This document shows, one piece after another, positions 17,126-26,177 of a DNA stretch of 64,000 nucleotides; positions within the stretch are counted from its first letter, which is position 1, and the number at the start of each line of letters is the position of its first letter. Below the pieces are notes generated by a model. It saw only the letters and a list, made by a program, of their open reading frames with translations, ran no database searches and was not told the DNA's origin. Where the stretch lies: contig CAZMHI010000002.1 of NCBI GenBank assembly GCA_964566055.1, positions 62,001 to 126,000 of the forward strand. Reading direction: 5' to 3'. The translations under genes were made by a program, and so were the position numbers. Source of the stretch: TMED23 sp964566055 (GTDB lineage: Bacteria; Pseudomonadota; Alphaproteobacteria; Rhodospirillales; UBA2165).

Positions 17126-18894
17126 CAGCGCATCTCCTCAACCGGTTTGACACCCATCACTTCAAGACCGGAGGCGATAACCGTCGCCAATGCTTTGACC
17201 ATTGCCAAACGGGCTATGGTCAAAGGTTGATCCCCCTCTGACAAAAACCGTAGCGAGGTATCCTCTTTGCTTCCCTTGGTCCAAAGGGCGTGGAAGGCTG
17301 CAGATAAATCATGGAGGTAATATGCGATCCTATGCGGTTCATGAGCCTCGGCAGCGCTTTCCACGGTTTGCGGCCAAGCTGCCATTAGCTTGATCAAAGC
17401 AAGCTCTGCTGAATCGGTCAAGCGTTTGAAATCGGCTTTCTGCATAGCGTCCACTGTAATTTCACTGGCCTCAAACATATCCTCGGCATGACGCAATACT
17501 GAGCAACACCGAGCATGTGAATATTGCACATAGAATACCGGATTGTCGCGACTTTGTTCCATAACTTTTGTCAGATCGAAATCAAGCTGTGCATCGTTTT
17601 TGCGGGTTAGCATGATAAAACGAACAACATCCTTACCGACCTCGTCAATCACTTCACGCAGCGTCACGAAGGTTCCAGCGCGCTTGGACATTTTCACCGG
17701 CTCACCTTTGTCCAACAAATTGACCATTTGGCAGAGCTTTACATCGAGAGTACCACCCTCCTCGGTCAGAGCTTTGACCGCAGCCTGCATGCGCTTGACG
17801 TAGCCGCCATGATCGGCGCCCCAGACATCAATCATATCGGCAAAGCCGCGATTATACTTATCCAGATGATAGGCCATATCAGTGGCGAAATAGGTCCAGC
17901 TGCCGTCAGATTTTTTGACCGGCCGATCGACATCATCGCCAAATTGGGTGGCCCTGAAAAGCGTCTGCGGACGTTCTTCCCAATCGTCCGGCTTTTTACC
18001 TTTGGGCGGCTCCAGCACGCCGGTATAAATTAAATCCCGGTCTTCCAGCGTTTTCATCACCGCATCAACACCGCCGCCGCCAACCAATTTACGCTCTGAG
18101 CTGAACACACCGTGCTCAACACCCAAGGCCGCAAGGTCCTCCCGGATTAGATCCATCATCGCCTCAATGGCGAAGTCACGGAGCGGTTCCAGCCAGTCTG
18201 CTTCCTCACCGTTTTGCCATTTATCGTCGTCGCGTTCAGCCAAAGCTTTACCAGCGCCAATCAAATATTCGCCGGGATACAGCCCTTCTGGAATCTCGCC
18301 GATCTCTTCACCCAGCGCCTCCCGGTAACGCAAATGCAATGAGCGCGCCAAGACATCTACCTGCGCGCCAGCATCATTAATGTAGTATTCTTTGGTCACA
18401 TCGTAGCCGGCTTTGGCCACCAGATTAGCCAGCACGTCGCCGATCACAGCCCCCCGGCCATGACCGACATGCATCGGACCGGTCGGATTAGCCGAGACAT
18501 ATTCGATATTTACGTTTTTGCCCTGACCGAGTGTGGAGTCGCCGTAAGCGGTTCCAGCAACCAGCACTTCGCCCAGCCGCTGATGCCAAAAATCATCATT
18601 GAGCACGATATTGATAAATCCAGGCCCGGCGATTTCAGCTGATTGCACGGCTTCGATCATTTCAAGTCCGCCAACAATCTGGCCCGCCAGATCGTGAGGC
18701 TTCAGGCCAGCCGGCTTCGCCAGCACCATCGCTGCATTTGTCGCCACGTCGCCATGCTTGGGATCGCGGGTCGGCTCTACCGAGACACGCGAGAAATCAG
18801 TATCTGCCGGCAAAGCGCCATTGCTCGCAAGATTGATTAAAATTTCAACCACACAATCGCGAATATATTCAAAATGATTTAGGGCATTACTCAT
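17125..18894 (-). CDS. argS: Arginyl-tRNA synthetase
   Basis: A 589-residue class I synthetase. It shows NIEYVSANPTGPMHVGHGRGAV, containing the HVGH form of the HIGH motif, and VKMSKRAGTFVTLREV, containing the KMSKS-like loop. The C-terminal DALR anticodon-binding domain ends in KALATVIASGLEVMGVKPVEEMR. The ATG at 18894 lies 10 bases after the dgt stop; an upstream TTG at 18915 would overlap dgt and is less likely. Confidence 0.97.
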   Translation of the reverse strand: MSNALNHFEYIRDCVVEILINLASNGALPADTDFSRVSVEPTRDPKHGDVATNAAMVLAKPAGLKPHDLAGQIVGGLEMIEAVQSAEIAGPGFINIVLNDDFWHQRLGEVLVAGTAYGDSTLGQGKNVNIEYVSANPTGPMHVGHGRGAVIGDVLANLVAKAGYDVTKEYYINDAGAQVDVLARSLHLRYREALGEEIGEIPEGLYPGEYLIGAGKALAERDDDKWQNGEEADWLEPLRDFAIEAMMDLIREDLAALGVEHGVFSSERKLVGGGGVDAVMKTLEDRDLIYTGVLEPPKGKKPDDWEERPQTLFRATQFGDDVDRPVKKSDGSWTYFATDMAYHLDKYNRGFADMIDVWGADHGGYVKRMQAAVKALTEEGGTLDVKLCQMVNLLDKGEPVKMSKRAGTFVTLREVIDEVGKDVVRFIMLTRKNDAQLDFDLTKVMEQSRDNPVFYVQYSHARCCSVLRHAEDMFEASEITVDAMQKADFKRLTDSAELALIKLMAAWPQTVESAAEAHEPHRIAYYLHDLSAAFHALWTKGSKEDTSLRFLSEGDQPLTIARLAMVKALATVIASGLEVMGVKPVEEMR

Positions 18895-18904
18895 ATTTTT
18901 TCGG

Positions 18905-20083
18905 CTACTTACCAATTAATTTGTCATGTTCGTCATAGGCAAACCGGTCCGTCATACCGGCAATGTAATCGGCCACCACTTGCGCAGTCTGCTCATCATT
19001 TTTACCGTCAATATTATGCTGCCATTCTTCCGGCAATTTCGCGGGTTCAGCCAGCAGTAGATTAAACAAATCGCTCACCACTTGACGCGCCTGATTTGTC
19101 ATTTCGTTCACCCGGTCATGGCGATACATATTTGAAAACAGAAAGTCTTTGAGACTTCTATCGATCTCATGCATTTCAGCAGAAAACGAAATGACCGGAC
19201 GTCCAAGTTCGCGGACATCATCAACATTTGATGGTGCGGCCTCTTTTAACCGTTGCTGGGTTTCTGTCAAACAATCTGTGACCATGGCACCGATCAGATC
19301 ACGGACAGCTTCATGACGCTGCCGCGATTTACCGATATCCGGATATTCGCTGACAGCTTTTTGAAATATTTCGCCAACTCCAGGCAGATCGAATAAATCC
19401 TCTATCGAGAATAATCCTGCCCGCAAACCATCGTCGATATCGTGGTTGTTGTAAGCAATGTCATCAGCCAAGGCAGCGACCTGCGCCTCAGCGCTGGCAA
19501 AGGTCTCAAGCTTCAGATCATTTCTAGAATTATAGTCAGCTATCTCACGTGGCAGCGGCTTGTCGTCACTGCTGCCCACCAGCGGGCCATTATGTTTAAC
19601 GATCCCTTCCAAGGATTCCCAGGTCAGGTTCAAGCCATCAAAATTCGGGTAGCGCCGCTCAAGCCGCACGATAACTGATAACGATTGAGCGTTATGATCA
19701 AAGCCGCCATAAGGTTCCATCAAATCGGACAAGGCGTATTCGCCGGCATGGCCAAACGGCGGATGCCCCAAATCGTGCGCCAGAGCGAGGGCTTCGGCCA
19801 AGTCTTCGTTTAGGCCCAAACAGCGCGCCAGGGTTCTGGCAATCTGAGAAACTTCAAGTGTGTGGGTTAGGCGCGTGCGATAGTGGTCGCCCTCGTGATT
19901 AACGAAAACCTGAGTTTTATACTCAAGCCGGCGAAAAGCAGCTGAGTGAATAATACGGTCTCGGTCGCGCTGAAAACAGCTGCGGGTGGCACTTTCAGGC
20001 TCAGGATAGAGCCGTCCCCTGCTATTTTCTGGATGACAAGCGTAAGGCGCCAGTCGGCCATCTTGAGTAATTACGGATTCCAT
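18905..20083 (-). CDS. dgt: dGTP triphosphohydrolase-like HD-domain protein
   Basis: A 392-residue HD-superfamily phosphohydrolase that hydrolyses deoxynucleoside triphosphates to nucleosides and tripolyphosphate. The metal site is complete: RTRLTHTLEVSQIART supplies the first His, and LAHDLGHPPFGHAGE holds the HD pair. AALADDIAYNNHDIDDGLR supplies the last Asp. The N-terminal RSCFQRDRDRIIHSAAFRRLEYKTQV is typical of the type 2 deoxyguanosinetriphosphate hydrolase-like group. I use ATG 20083; the upstream TTG at 20101 is an alternative. It is the first gene of the eight-gene minus-strand run. Confidence 0.92.
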   Translation of the reverse strand: MESVITQDGRLAPYACHPENSRGRLYPEPESATRSCFQRDRDRIIHSAAFRRLEYKTQVFVNHEGDHYRTRLTHTLEVSQIARTLARCLGLNEDLAEALALAHDLGHPPFGHAGEYALSDLMEPYGGFDHNAQSLSVIVRLERRYPNFDGLNLTWESLEGIVKHNGPLVGSSDDKPLPREIADYNSRNDLKLETFASAEAQVAALADDIAYNNHDIDDGLRAGLFSIEDLFDLPGVGEIFQKAVSEYPDIGKSRQRHEAVRDLIGAMVTDCLTETQQRLKEAAPSNVDDVRELGRPVISFSAEMHEIDRSLKDFLFSNMYRHDRVNEMTNQARQVVSDLFNLLLAEPAKLPEEWQHNIDGKNDEQTAQVVADYIAGMTDRFAYDEHDKLIGK

Positions 20084-20274
20084 GCAGGACAACTTAGCCA
20101 ATAATGCTTAACAGTCCTATAAGAGTTATGGCTAGAGATACGCCCTTTTTTCTTTCGAAAGAGTCCAATCTTTCCAACCAGTTTAGTTCGCCCAATTAGG
20201 TGACCATTCATATATAGATATTTAATTAACTTGCCTTATAGTATTTCATCTCTTTGACGGACCGGACAAATGAT

Positions 20275-20937
20275 ATGAATATGCCTTTTGATCAGTTGCT
20301 GCCAATTTTTCATGAAATTTCCCCTTATGAGGGATTTGACCCGTCTGAGTTTGAAGAGGACCTCCAAGGTTGGGGAAGCGATAGCCCAGTATTTAAAACT
20401 ATTATTGAGCGTCTAGAGCCCTCGCTTGTCATTGAAGTTGGTGTCTGGAAAGGCGCATCGGCCATCCATATGTCAGACATTATGAAAAACAATGGGATCA
20501 AGGCAGCGATCATTGGTGTCGATACCTGGCTGGGAGATTCCAGTCATTGGTATCGCCCTGAATGGCGTAGTCATCTCCAATTGAAAAATGGTTTTCCCCG
20601 TCTTTATTATCAATTTTTAGCTAATGTTATGAAGCAAGGCCACGATGACACCATCATCCCTGTACCTCAATCCTCAAGGTCGGCATGCGAATGGTTTCGA
20701 TTAGCCGGATTAGCACCAAATGTCGTCTACCTGGATGGTTCACACGATGAGGCCATAGTTTATCTCGACTGCCAAGATTATTGGGATCTACTTGCTCCGA
20801 ATGGGGTTTTATTTGGCGATGATTATGGTGGTAATTTAAATAAAGGCGTAAAACGTGCGGTCGATAGATTTTGCGAAGACTTAAATCGTGAGCCCACTGT
20901 TATTGATCACAAGTGGATTTTAACCAAACCGGCGTGA
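20275..20937 (+). CDS. Class I SAM-dependent methyltransferase-like protein
   Basis: A 220-residue protein. The glycine-rich SAM motif is VIEVGVWKGASAIHM, followed by the acidic end of strand 2 in IIGVDTWLGD and a late NVVYLDGSHDEAIVYLD / GVLFGDDYGG pair. These are features of the Methyltransf_24-like group, often found with glycan or natural-product genes. The ATG at 20275 is preferred over the TTG at 20254; the second ATG at 20281 is also possible. The ribosome site is weak. It stands alone, divergent from dgt. The substrate is unknown. Confidence 0.7.
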   Translation: MNMPFDQLLPIFHEISPYEGFDPSEFEEDLQGWGSDSPVFKTIIERLEPSLVIEVGVWKGASAIHMSDIMKNNGIKAAIIGVDTWLGDSSHWYRPEWRSHLQLKNGFPRLYYQFLANVMKQGHDDTIIPVPQSSRSACEWFRLAGLAPNVVYLDGSHDEAIVYLDCQDYWDLLAPNGVLFGDDYGGNLNKGVKRAVDRFCEDLNREPTVIDHKWILTKPA

Positions 20938-20997
20938 GTCAAACGAATGCTTTGGTCCTTAAGATATCAAAAGTAGCGGGGAACTCGATTAATTATT

Positions 20998-21025
20998 TTG
21001 ACAAGCCAATTTTTTGGCTTACATC
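20998..21025 (+). promoter_or_regulatory. Candidate promoter with palindrome in the spacer, upstream of the Fe-S carrier gene
   Basis: A TTGACA at 20998-21003 and TACATC at 21020-21025, 16 bases apart, resemble a sigma70 promoter. The spacer is almost filled by a perfect inverted repeat, AAGCCAA (21003-21009), TTTT, TTGGCTT (21014-21020). A regulator bound here would block polymerase. Alternatively the hairpin could end the methyltransferase transcript, but no T-run follows it. About 55 bases separate the -10 from the start at 21080. Confidence 0.35.
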
Positions 21026-21079
21026 AGGCTTGCGAATTGTTATCATTACGTAATTGTATCACTGTAAAAAGAAAAGAGA

Positions 21080-21409
21080 ATGAACGCCTTATCAATTACC
21101 GAAAGCGCCGCCAACCGGGTCTCTGACCTTATTGCCTCGGATGGCAATGATCAGTTAATGCTGCGCGTGACCGTATCGGCGGGCGGCTGCTCGGGATTTT
21201 CTTATGGTTTCGACCTCGACGCCAATCAAACTGCCGAGGATTTAATTTTTGAAGACCATGGTGTTAAAGTCGTCATTGATGATATGTCGCTCGAAATCCT
21301 TGGTGATTCGGAAGTTGATTTTGTCGACGATTTGATGGGCGCAGCATTTAGACTCAATATACCGAACGCCACTTCGTCTTGCGGCTGTGGTGTATCCTTT
21401 GCGGTTTAG
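21080..21409 (+). CDS. erpA: A-type iron-sulfur cluster carrier, HesB/IscA/ErpA family
   Basis: A 109-residue scaffold/carrier that receives Fe-S clusters and passes them to apo-enzymes. The three conserved cysteines are present: one in VSAGGCSGFSYGF and two in the C-terminal SSCGCGVSF. The dgt/argS-side neighbourhood and xth downstream match the ErpA-type carrier gene of other alphaproteobacteria, so the symbol is likely but cannot be separated from iscA by sequence alone. An AAAAGAGA ribosome site precedes the ATG. A terminator follows at 21446-21470. Confidence 0.9.
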   Translation: MNALSITESAANRVSDLIASDGNDQLMLRVTVSAGGCSGFSYGFDLDANQTAEDLIFEDHGVKVVIDDMSLEILGDSEVDFVDDLMGAAFRLNIPNATSSCGCGVSFAV

Positions 21410-21445
21410 CCGGCGTTTTTCTGCCCGGCAAAATGTGTTATGAAC

Positions 21446-21470
21446 GGCCCTGATGAGGGTCTCTTTTTTT
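21446..21470 (+). terminator. Rho-independent terminator after the Fe-S carrier gene
   Basis: The stem GGCCCT (21446-21451) pairs with AGGGTC (21456-21461), with one G-T pair and the loop GATG. TCTTTTTTT follows at 21462-21470. It ends 13 bases before the xth start, so xth must be read through or be transcribed from a promoter overlapping the terminator. Confidence 0.65.
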
Positions 21471-21483
21471 GGATAAGTCTTAG

Positions 21484-22257
21484 ATGGTTAAAATTGCGAC
21501 ATGGAACGTAAATTCAGTTAAGGCCCGGCTACCCCATTTGCTGAGATGGCTGGACGACTTTTCACCTGATATCGTTTTGCTGCAAGAGCTTAAATGCGTC
21601 GCCGAAGCTTTCCCGCATATGGAAGTCGAAGATAAAGGCTATAACATCGCTGTCTCTGGACAAAAGACCTATAATGGTGTCGCCATCCTTTCAAAAACAC
21701 CGATTGATGTCGAGTTGACCGAACTCCCGGGTGATCCCAGCGATGAACAAGCCCGATATATCGAAGGCTTTACCGGTGGTGTGCGGGTGGCAGCAATTTA
21801 TTTGCCCAACGGCAATCCGGTTGATACCGAAAAATATCCCTACAAGCTCGGCTTTATGGCGCGCCTGCATGATCATGCCAAGGAATTGCTTACCACCGAA
21901 GACGCCTTTGTTCTCGGCGGCGACTACAATGTTATCCCGGAAGATGCGGATGTGCATGATCCGGAAAGCTGGCGAGGTGATGCATTGTTCCGGCCGGAAA
22001 CTCATGCGGCATGGCGCAAACTTATCTATCTCGGCCTGACCGATGCATTCCGCGTCTTTAATCCGGAAGCCGGGCGCTACTCCTATTGGGATTACCGGGC
22101 CGGCGCCTGGAACAAAGACAACGGCATCCGCATAGACCATCTTTTGCTGTCGCCGCAAGCAGCTGATTTATTGACGGCCTCAGGTGTTGATCGCACACCT
22201 CGTGGCTGGGAAAAACCGTCTGACCACACGCCTGTCTGGTGTGAGCTGGATACGTGA
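21484..22257 (+). CDS. xth: Exodeoxyribonuclease III
   Basis: A 257-residue AP endonuclease/3'-5' exonuclease of the exonuclease-endonuclease-phosphatase superfamily, active in base-excision repair. Metal and catalytic motifs are intact: IATWNVNSVKARL, the Glu in LLQELKC, GGDYNVIPEDADV, IRIDHLLLS and the terminal SDHTPVW. GGATAAG upstream may serve as ribosome site. It is convergent with the kinase gene ending at 22271. Confidence 0.95.
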   Translation: MVKIATWNVNSVKARLPHLLRWLDDFSPDIVLLQELKCVAEAFPHMEVEDKGYNIAVSGQKTYNGVAILSKTPIDVELTELPGDPSDEQARYIEGFTGGVRVAAIYLPNGNPVDTEKYPYKLGFMARLHDHAKELLTTEDAFVLGGDYNVIPEDADVHDPESWRGDALFRPETHAAWRKLIYLGLTDAFRVFNPEAGRYSYWDYRAGAWNKDNGIRIDHLLLSPQAADLLTASGVDRTPRGWEKPSDHTPVWCELDT

Positions 22258-22270
22258 TTTTGATAAGAAA

Positions 22271-24844
22271 TTAAGGTTTTAAGCGCTCACTCGGAAAAAT
22301 AGCGCTAACAGTCGTGCCGAGATTTGGCGTACTGGAAATTTCCATTATACCGCCATGTAATTCGATAAGGTCCCGGGTCAAGGGCAACCCCAATCCGGTG
22401 CCCTCTTGATCAGAACGGGTATCCCTGCTGACCTGACCAAACCGGGTCAAGGCAGTTTCAATATCTTGCTGGCTCATTCCCGCACCTGTGTCAGAAATGC
22501 TTATGATAAACCGCTCGTCATTATTCACCTTAGCATCCAGACTTACGGTGCCGTTTTTGGGTGTAAATTTCACCGCATTAGAAAGCAGATTAACCATTAT
22601 CTGCTTTAGTCTGCGATCATCGGCAAATAATTTCGGCAGACCGGCAGGGATTTGAACCAGAATGTCAATTTCGTTCAGACGCGCTCGTTGCTCAACCATT
22701 CTAACCGCCGCTTTTGATATCTCGGTAATATCCAGAGAAGATTCAGCAAGTTCCATTGCTCCCGTCTCAATCGCCGATACATCCAAAATATCACTGATCA
22801 ACCCGAGCAAATGTTCGCCAGATTCTTTAATATGACCGACCGCATCTGATTGCCGGGAATCAGGCAAATCACCGAAAATATTATGATTAAGCGCATCGGC
22901 AAAACCGATGATCGCATTGAGAGGTGTCCGCAATTCATGGCTCATATTAGCCAAAAACTCAGATTTTGAACTATTTGCAGCCTCGGCATAGGCTAAATGT
23001 TGATCCGACAGTAATTTCGACTGTTCGAGTTCAGTCTGGGCGGTCTTTAACTCGTCAATGTCATAGATCCAGAATAAAATGTAACTTTGACCTGAAGCCT
23101 GGTATTTCCTCCATGTCGCCAACCCCCAGAATTCATCGCGATTTTTACTTCTAAACTTTGCTTCATACATTTCTACATGGCCATCTTTTTCAAATGTAAC
23201 CATGGCCTCCTCTCGGTAGCTCCTATCAGCCCACAGTTCTACCGCGTTTGAACCAAGCAATTCGTCGACAGTTTCAAATCCGAGCAGTTCCACCAGACGG
23301 GGATTGGCAAAAATAATTTCTGAGGTCTCGATATCAGTTATGCCGATACCAATTGGGCTCCTATCAAAGATTTCGCTTAATTGTTGCTCGCGTTCGCGCA
23401 ACTCATTTTCCATGTGTTTACGCTCGGTAATATCGGTCGAGGTGCCTCGGTATCCGGTAAAAGCACCTTTATTGTCGAACAGCGGCTTTGCGCTGCTTTG
23501 ATAAAATACTTCTCTACCGTCATCATCAACTAATTTGCGCTCAATTTTGTAGACTTCTTCATGGGCAAGTAGTTTTTGGTAAAACTTATCATTCTCCGAG
23601 AAGTCAGGTTGATCTTTAGATTTTGGATTCATAGCTCCAACACTATCGCCTATCGGATTTTTCCGTTTTGAAAGCAATTCGAAAAAATGCGGGGAAACAT
23701 AGGTATATTGAAGTGTATCATCAGTTTCCCAAAACCAGTCTGATGCGGTTTCGGCGATCATTCGAAAGCGCTCTTCACTTTTTACAAGCTCAGCCCGAGC
23801 TTGATCCAATACATTCATCTGGTTTTGAAGCTCATTGGTTCTCTCCTCAACGCGTTCTTCCAGTTCATCTTGAATGTATTTTAATTCGGCCTCGGTTTGC
23901 CTTTTTTCAGTAATGTCACCTAAAAATGCAATAGTTGTTCCATCGTCAAAATGCTGGCGCCGCACCAGATACCATCGAGATTCAATTTGCATTTCAAAAA
24001 TAACAATTTTTTTGTCCTTTCGGGTTTCGAGAATTAAATTGACCTCTTTCAAATTTGAAACATCCGTAGAATTTTCATCCTGCACTTTCGCTCGCGCCAG
24101 CAAGGTCTCTTTATAACTTACCCCAGGCACCAGAATATCAGATATATGATGAAAAATTTTGCGGTAATATTGATTGCAGGCAATCAAGCGGTCATCAGCA
24201 TCCCAGAAAACGATACCTTCCGATAATACTTCCATAGCATTAACCAAACGAGCCTCAGCCTCTTCAGCTAATTTTTTGGTCTCAATTTCTGCCGTGAAGT
24301 CTACCGTGGTGCCGCGATAGCCTTTAAACTCTCCGTGTTCGCCAAATAACGGTTTTCCTGTAGTACGGAAATGTAATTGTTTGCCGTCAGAGCTGACACG
24401 GCTGTGCATTAAATCACGAAAAGTTTTGTGGCGATCAAACACAGCCTTATAATCACGCCAAAATTGATCATCCAGCGAAGCTCCCATTGAATCCCACCGG
24501 GTTTTTCCGAGCATATCTTCAGTCGCTAAATAATGACTTCCGTCAGGCACAGGGGAGACATAAATATAGCGATAGTGCTCATCCATTTCCCAAAACCGGT
24601 CAGCGACTGATTCAGCGAAATCCTTAATTCTCTGTTCGCTTACTGAATATCCGCTTTGGAGTGCCTCATTGACTTTTACCTTTTGGCTGCGCAATCCAAA
24701 AATACTAATCACAAAAACAGTTAGTAGTAGTACGGAAGCAATGCCACTTAGCAGACGAATTGGCCCCTCTTCGGGCGCGGTCAAAAATATCGCAATCAAA
24801 AGAAACGTTAAAAGCAGCAAAATAAAGCGTGCAAACAGATTCAT
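22271..24844 (-). CDS. Multi-PAS membrane histidine kinase
   Basis: An 857-residue kinase. Two membrane helices lie at about residues 4-48, with only a short loop between them. Four PAS domains follow: about 70-185 (DFAESVADRFWEMDEHYRY), 190-310 (EVLSEGIVFWDADDR), 360-475 (ETASDWFWETDDTLQYTYVS) and 485-600 (FDRSPIGIGITDIETSEI). A charged coiled coil (EELEERVEERTNELQNQM) sits between the second and third. HisKA carries FLANMSHELRTPLNAIIGF, and HATPase carries LLSNAVKFTPKNG and GTGLGLPL. There is no receiver domain. The divergent gene at 25092 encodes a receiver protein and is the natural partner candidate. The signal is unknown; the PAS domains suggest redox, light or small-ligand sensing. Confidence 0.88.
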   Translation of the reverse strand: MNLFARFILLLLTFLLIAIFLTAPEEGPIRLLSGIASVLLLTVFVISIFGLRSQKVKVNEALQSGYSVSEQRIKDFAESVADRFWEMDEHYRYIYVSPVPDGSHYLATEDMLGKTRWDSMGASLDDQFWRDYKAVFDRHKTFRDLMHSRVSSDGKQLHFRTTGKPLFGEHGEFKGYRGTTVDFTAEIETKKLAEEAEARLVNAMEVLSEGIVFWDADDRLIACNQYYRKIFHHISDILVPGVSYKETLLARAKVQDENSTDVSNLKEVNLILETRKDKKIVIFEMQIESRWYLVRRQHFDDGTTIAFLGDITEKRQTEAELKYIQDELEERVEERTNELQNQMNVLDQARAELVKSEERFRMIAETASDWFWETDDTLQYTYVSPHFFELLSKRKNPIGDSVGAMNPKSKDQPDFSENDKFYQKLLAHEEVYKIERKLVDDDGREVFYQSSAKPLFDNKGAFTGYRGTSTDITERKHMENELREREQQLSEIFDRSPIGIGITDIETSEIIFANPRLVELLGFETVDELLGSNAVELWADRSYREEAMVTFEKDGHVEMYEAKFRSKNRDEFWGLATWRKYQASGQSYILFWIYDIDELKTAQTELEQSKLLSDQHLAYAEAANSSKSEFLANMSHELRTPLNAIIGFADALNHNIFGDLPDSRQSDAVGHIKESGEHLLGLISDILDVSAIETGAMELAESSLDITEISKAAVRMVEQRARLNEIDILVQIPAGLPKLFADDRRLKQIMVNLLSNAVKFTPKNGTVSLDAKVNNDERFIISISDTGAGMSQQDIETALTRFGQVSRDTRSDQEGTGLGLPLTRDLIELHGGIMEISSTPNLGTTVSAIFPSERLKP

Positions 24845-25091
24845 ATATCCAGCAGCAATATATCTATTTAAACCATTATGTATTGAGTTCCGTCCTTACC
24901 ATTTAGGGATTTTTTTTCAAGATTCAATAACAAGTTGCATTTGTAATATTCGCGATTAGTTGATACATGTGAATTTTGTAATATCTAGTTTCCTCATCAA
25001 AATACTTTAATCTGGCAAAATCATACCTATGTATACATTAGGTTTAGGTTTGAAACTATTTTTACAGTTAAAGTTGATTAGCAGATACACG

Positions 25092-26087
25092 ATGCCCGCT
25101 GAAACCAAACATAAAATACTAATCGTCGAAGATGATGAATTTATTCGGTCTTTCGTAACAATTCATCTGGAACATAAGGGCTTCGATGTTTCAGGCGTAG
25201 CTACTGGCAAGGCTTTTTTTGCTGCGATGGAAAAAGAGCAGGTGGATCTGATTATACTTGATCTTAATTTGCCAGATGGTGATGGGTTGGAATTCGCCAC
25301 AGAATTTCGAAAAACCAGCAACATACCGATCATCATCGCCTCCGTCCGCAAAAGTATAGATGATCGCCTGACCGCTCTAAATTTGGGCTCAATTGACTAC
25401 GTTACCAAACCTTTCGATCAGCGGGAACTCTTTCTGCGGATCAGAAATTTGCTGAACATCGCGGCCCCGAATATGGAAGCTCCAATGGTCGAGTCATCAA
25501 CCACCCCGCCCGCGAAAAATTATCTTGCAGTTGCGGCTGCCAGTGCTTTGCTCGCTATTGTCATTGCTGGAGTTGGTTACTATTTAGGCAGAGCCACCCC
25601 GCCTATTGTCACTGTTAAATCGGCAGAAAATAAAAATGCCGCAGCCAAACAGGAAATTACCCCGCCCGCATCTCCAGCTGTTCAAAAACCACCCCAAATT
25701 TCACCGGTAATAACAGCGCCAGTTAAGAAAGAGCAGCCTAGAGAGAAAGCAGAGCTCAAACAAATTGCCAAAGTACCGCCAACTCCAAAGAAGCCAAAAG
25801 CCGAGCCGAAATGCGACCGCTTACCCGAGGTTAAATGGTGGCGAAATAAAAGCCATCTGGCCATCCAGATTTACGTTAAACGCAAATATGCCGGTAATTG
25901 GGAACCCTACATTAAAAGCTGGAATCGCCGGCGTGAAAAACTTGTTGATATACTTGAGCGAAATTCGAGTGCCGTGTCCAGTAGTGGTGTTGTAATTGCT
26001 GGTGAAGACTTGGAAGACTACATTATGAAGGTCGAGAAACGCATCCTCATACTCAAATGTTTGGCCAACATTGAGACTAAGTCATAA
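25092..26087 (+). CDS. Membrane-anchored response regulator with C-terminal extracytoplasmic domain
   Basis: Taking the ATG at 25092, the product has 331 residues. A complete receiver domain spans about 7-120, with acidic pair D14/D15, phospho-acceptor D57 (IILDLNLPDGDG) and K106 (DYVTKPFD). One membrane helix follows at about 143-166 (AVAAASALLAIVIAGVGYYLG), then an Ala/Pro/Lys linker to about 240. The final domain (about 241-331) has WWRNKSHLAIQIYVKRKYAG and two cysteines near its ends (C241, C323). No DNA-binding or enzymatic output domain is visible. The phosphorylated face is cytoplasmic and the tail should be periplasmic. An ATG at 25029 would add 21 residues. It is divergent from the kinase at 24844. 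Confidence 0.8.
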   Translation: MPAETKHKILIVEDDEFIRSFVTIHLEHKGFDVSGVATGKAFFAAMEKEQVDLIILDLNLPDGDGLEFATEFRKTSNIPIIIASVRKSIDDRLTALNLGSIDYVTKPFDQRELFLRIRNLLNIAAPNMEAPMVESSTTPPAKNYLAVAAASALLAIVIAGVGYYLGRATPPIVTVKSAENKNAAAKQEITPPASPAVQKPPQISPVITAPVKKEQPREKAELKQIAKVPPTPKKPKAEPKCDRLPEVKWWRNKSHLAIQIYVKRKYAGNWEPYIKSWNRRREKLVDILERNSSAVSSSGVVIAGEDLEDYIMKVEKRILILKCLANIETKS

Positions 26088-26105
26088 AATCTGAATTCCG
26101 CCAAC

Positions 26106-26119
26106 TTGATTTATATCAA
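26106..26119. promoter_or_regulatory. Perfect FNR/FixK-type box
   Basis: TTGAT-TTAT-ATCAA at 26106-26119 matches the FNR-family consensus (TTGATnnnnATCAA) at every defined base. Its centre is 41.5 bases before position 26154. A class II activated promoter would then start near 26154, with GACTAT at 26142-26147 as the -10. That leaves a 24-base leader carrying GGAGG ahead of the ATG at 26178. The geometry is what oxygen-regulated class II promoters show. Confidence 0.65.
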
Positions 26120-26177
26120 TGCCCATGTAGTCACTAATCTGGACTATTGAGCTTCAAATTACTTATTGGAGGTTGAT

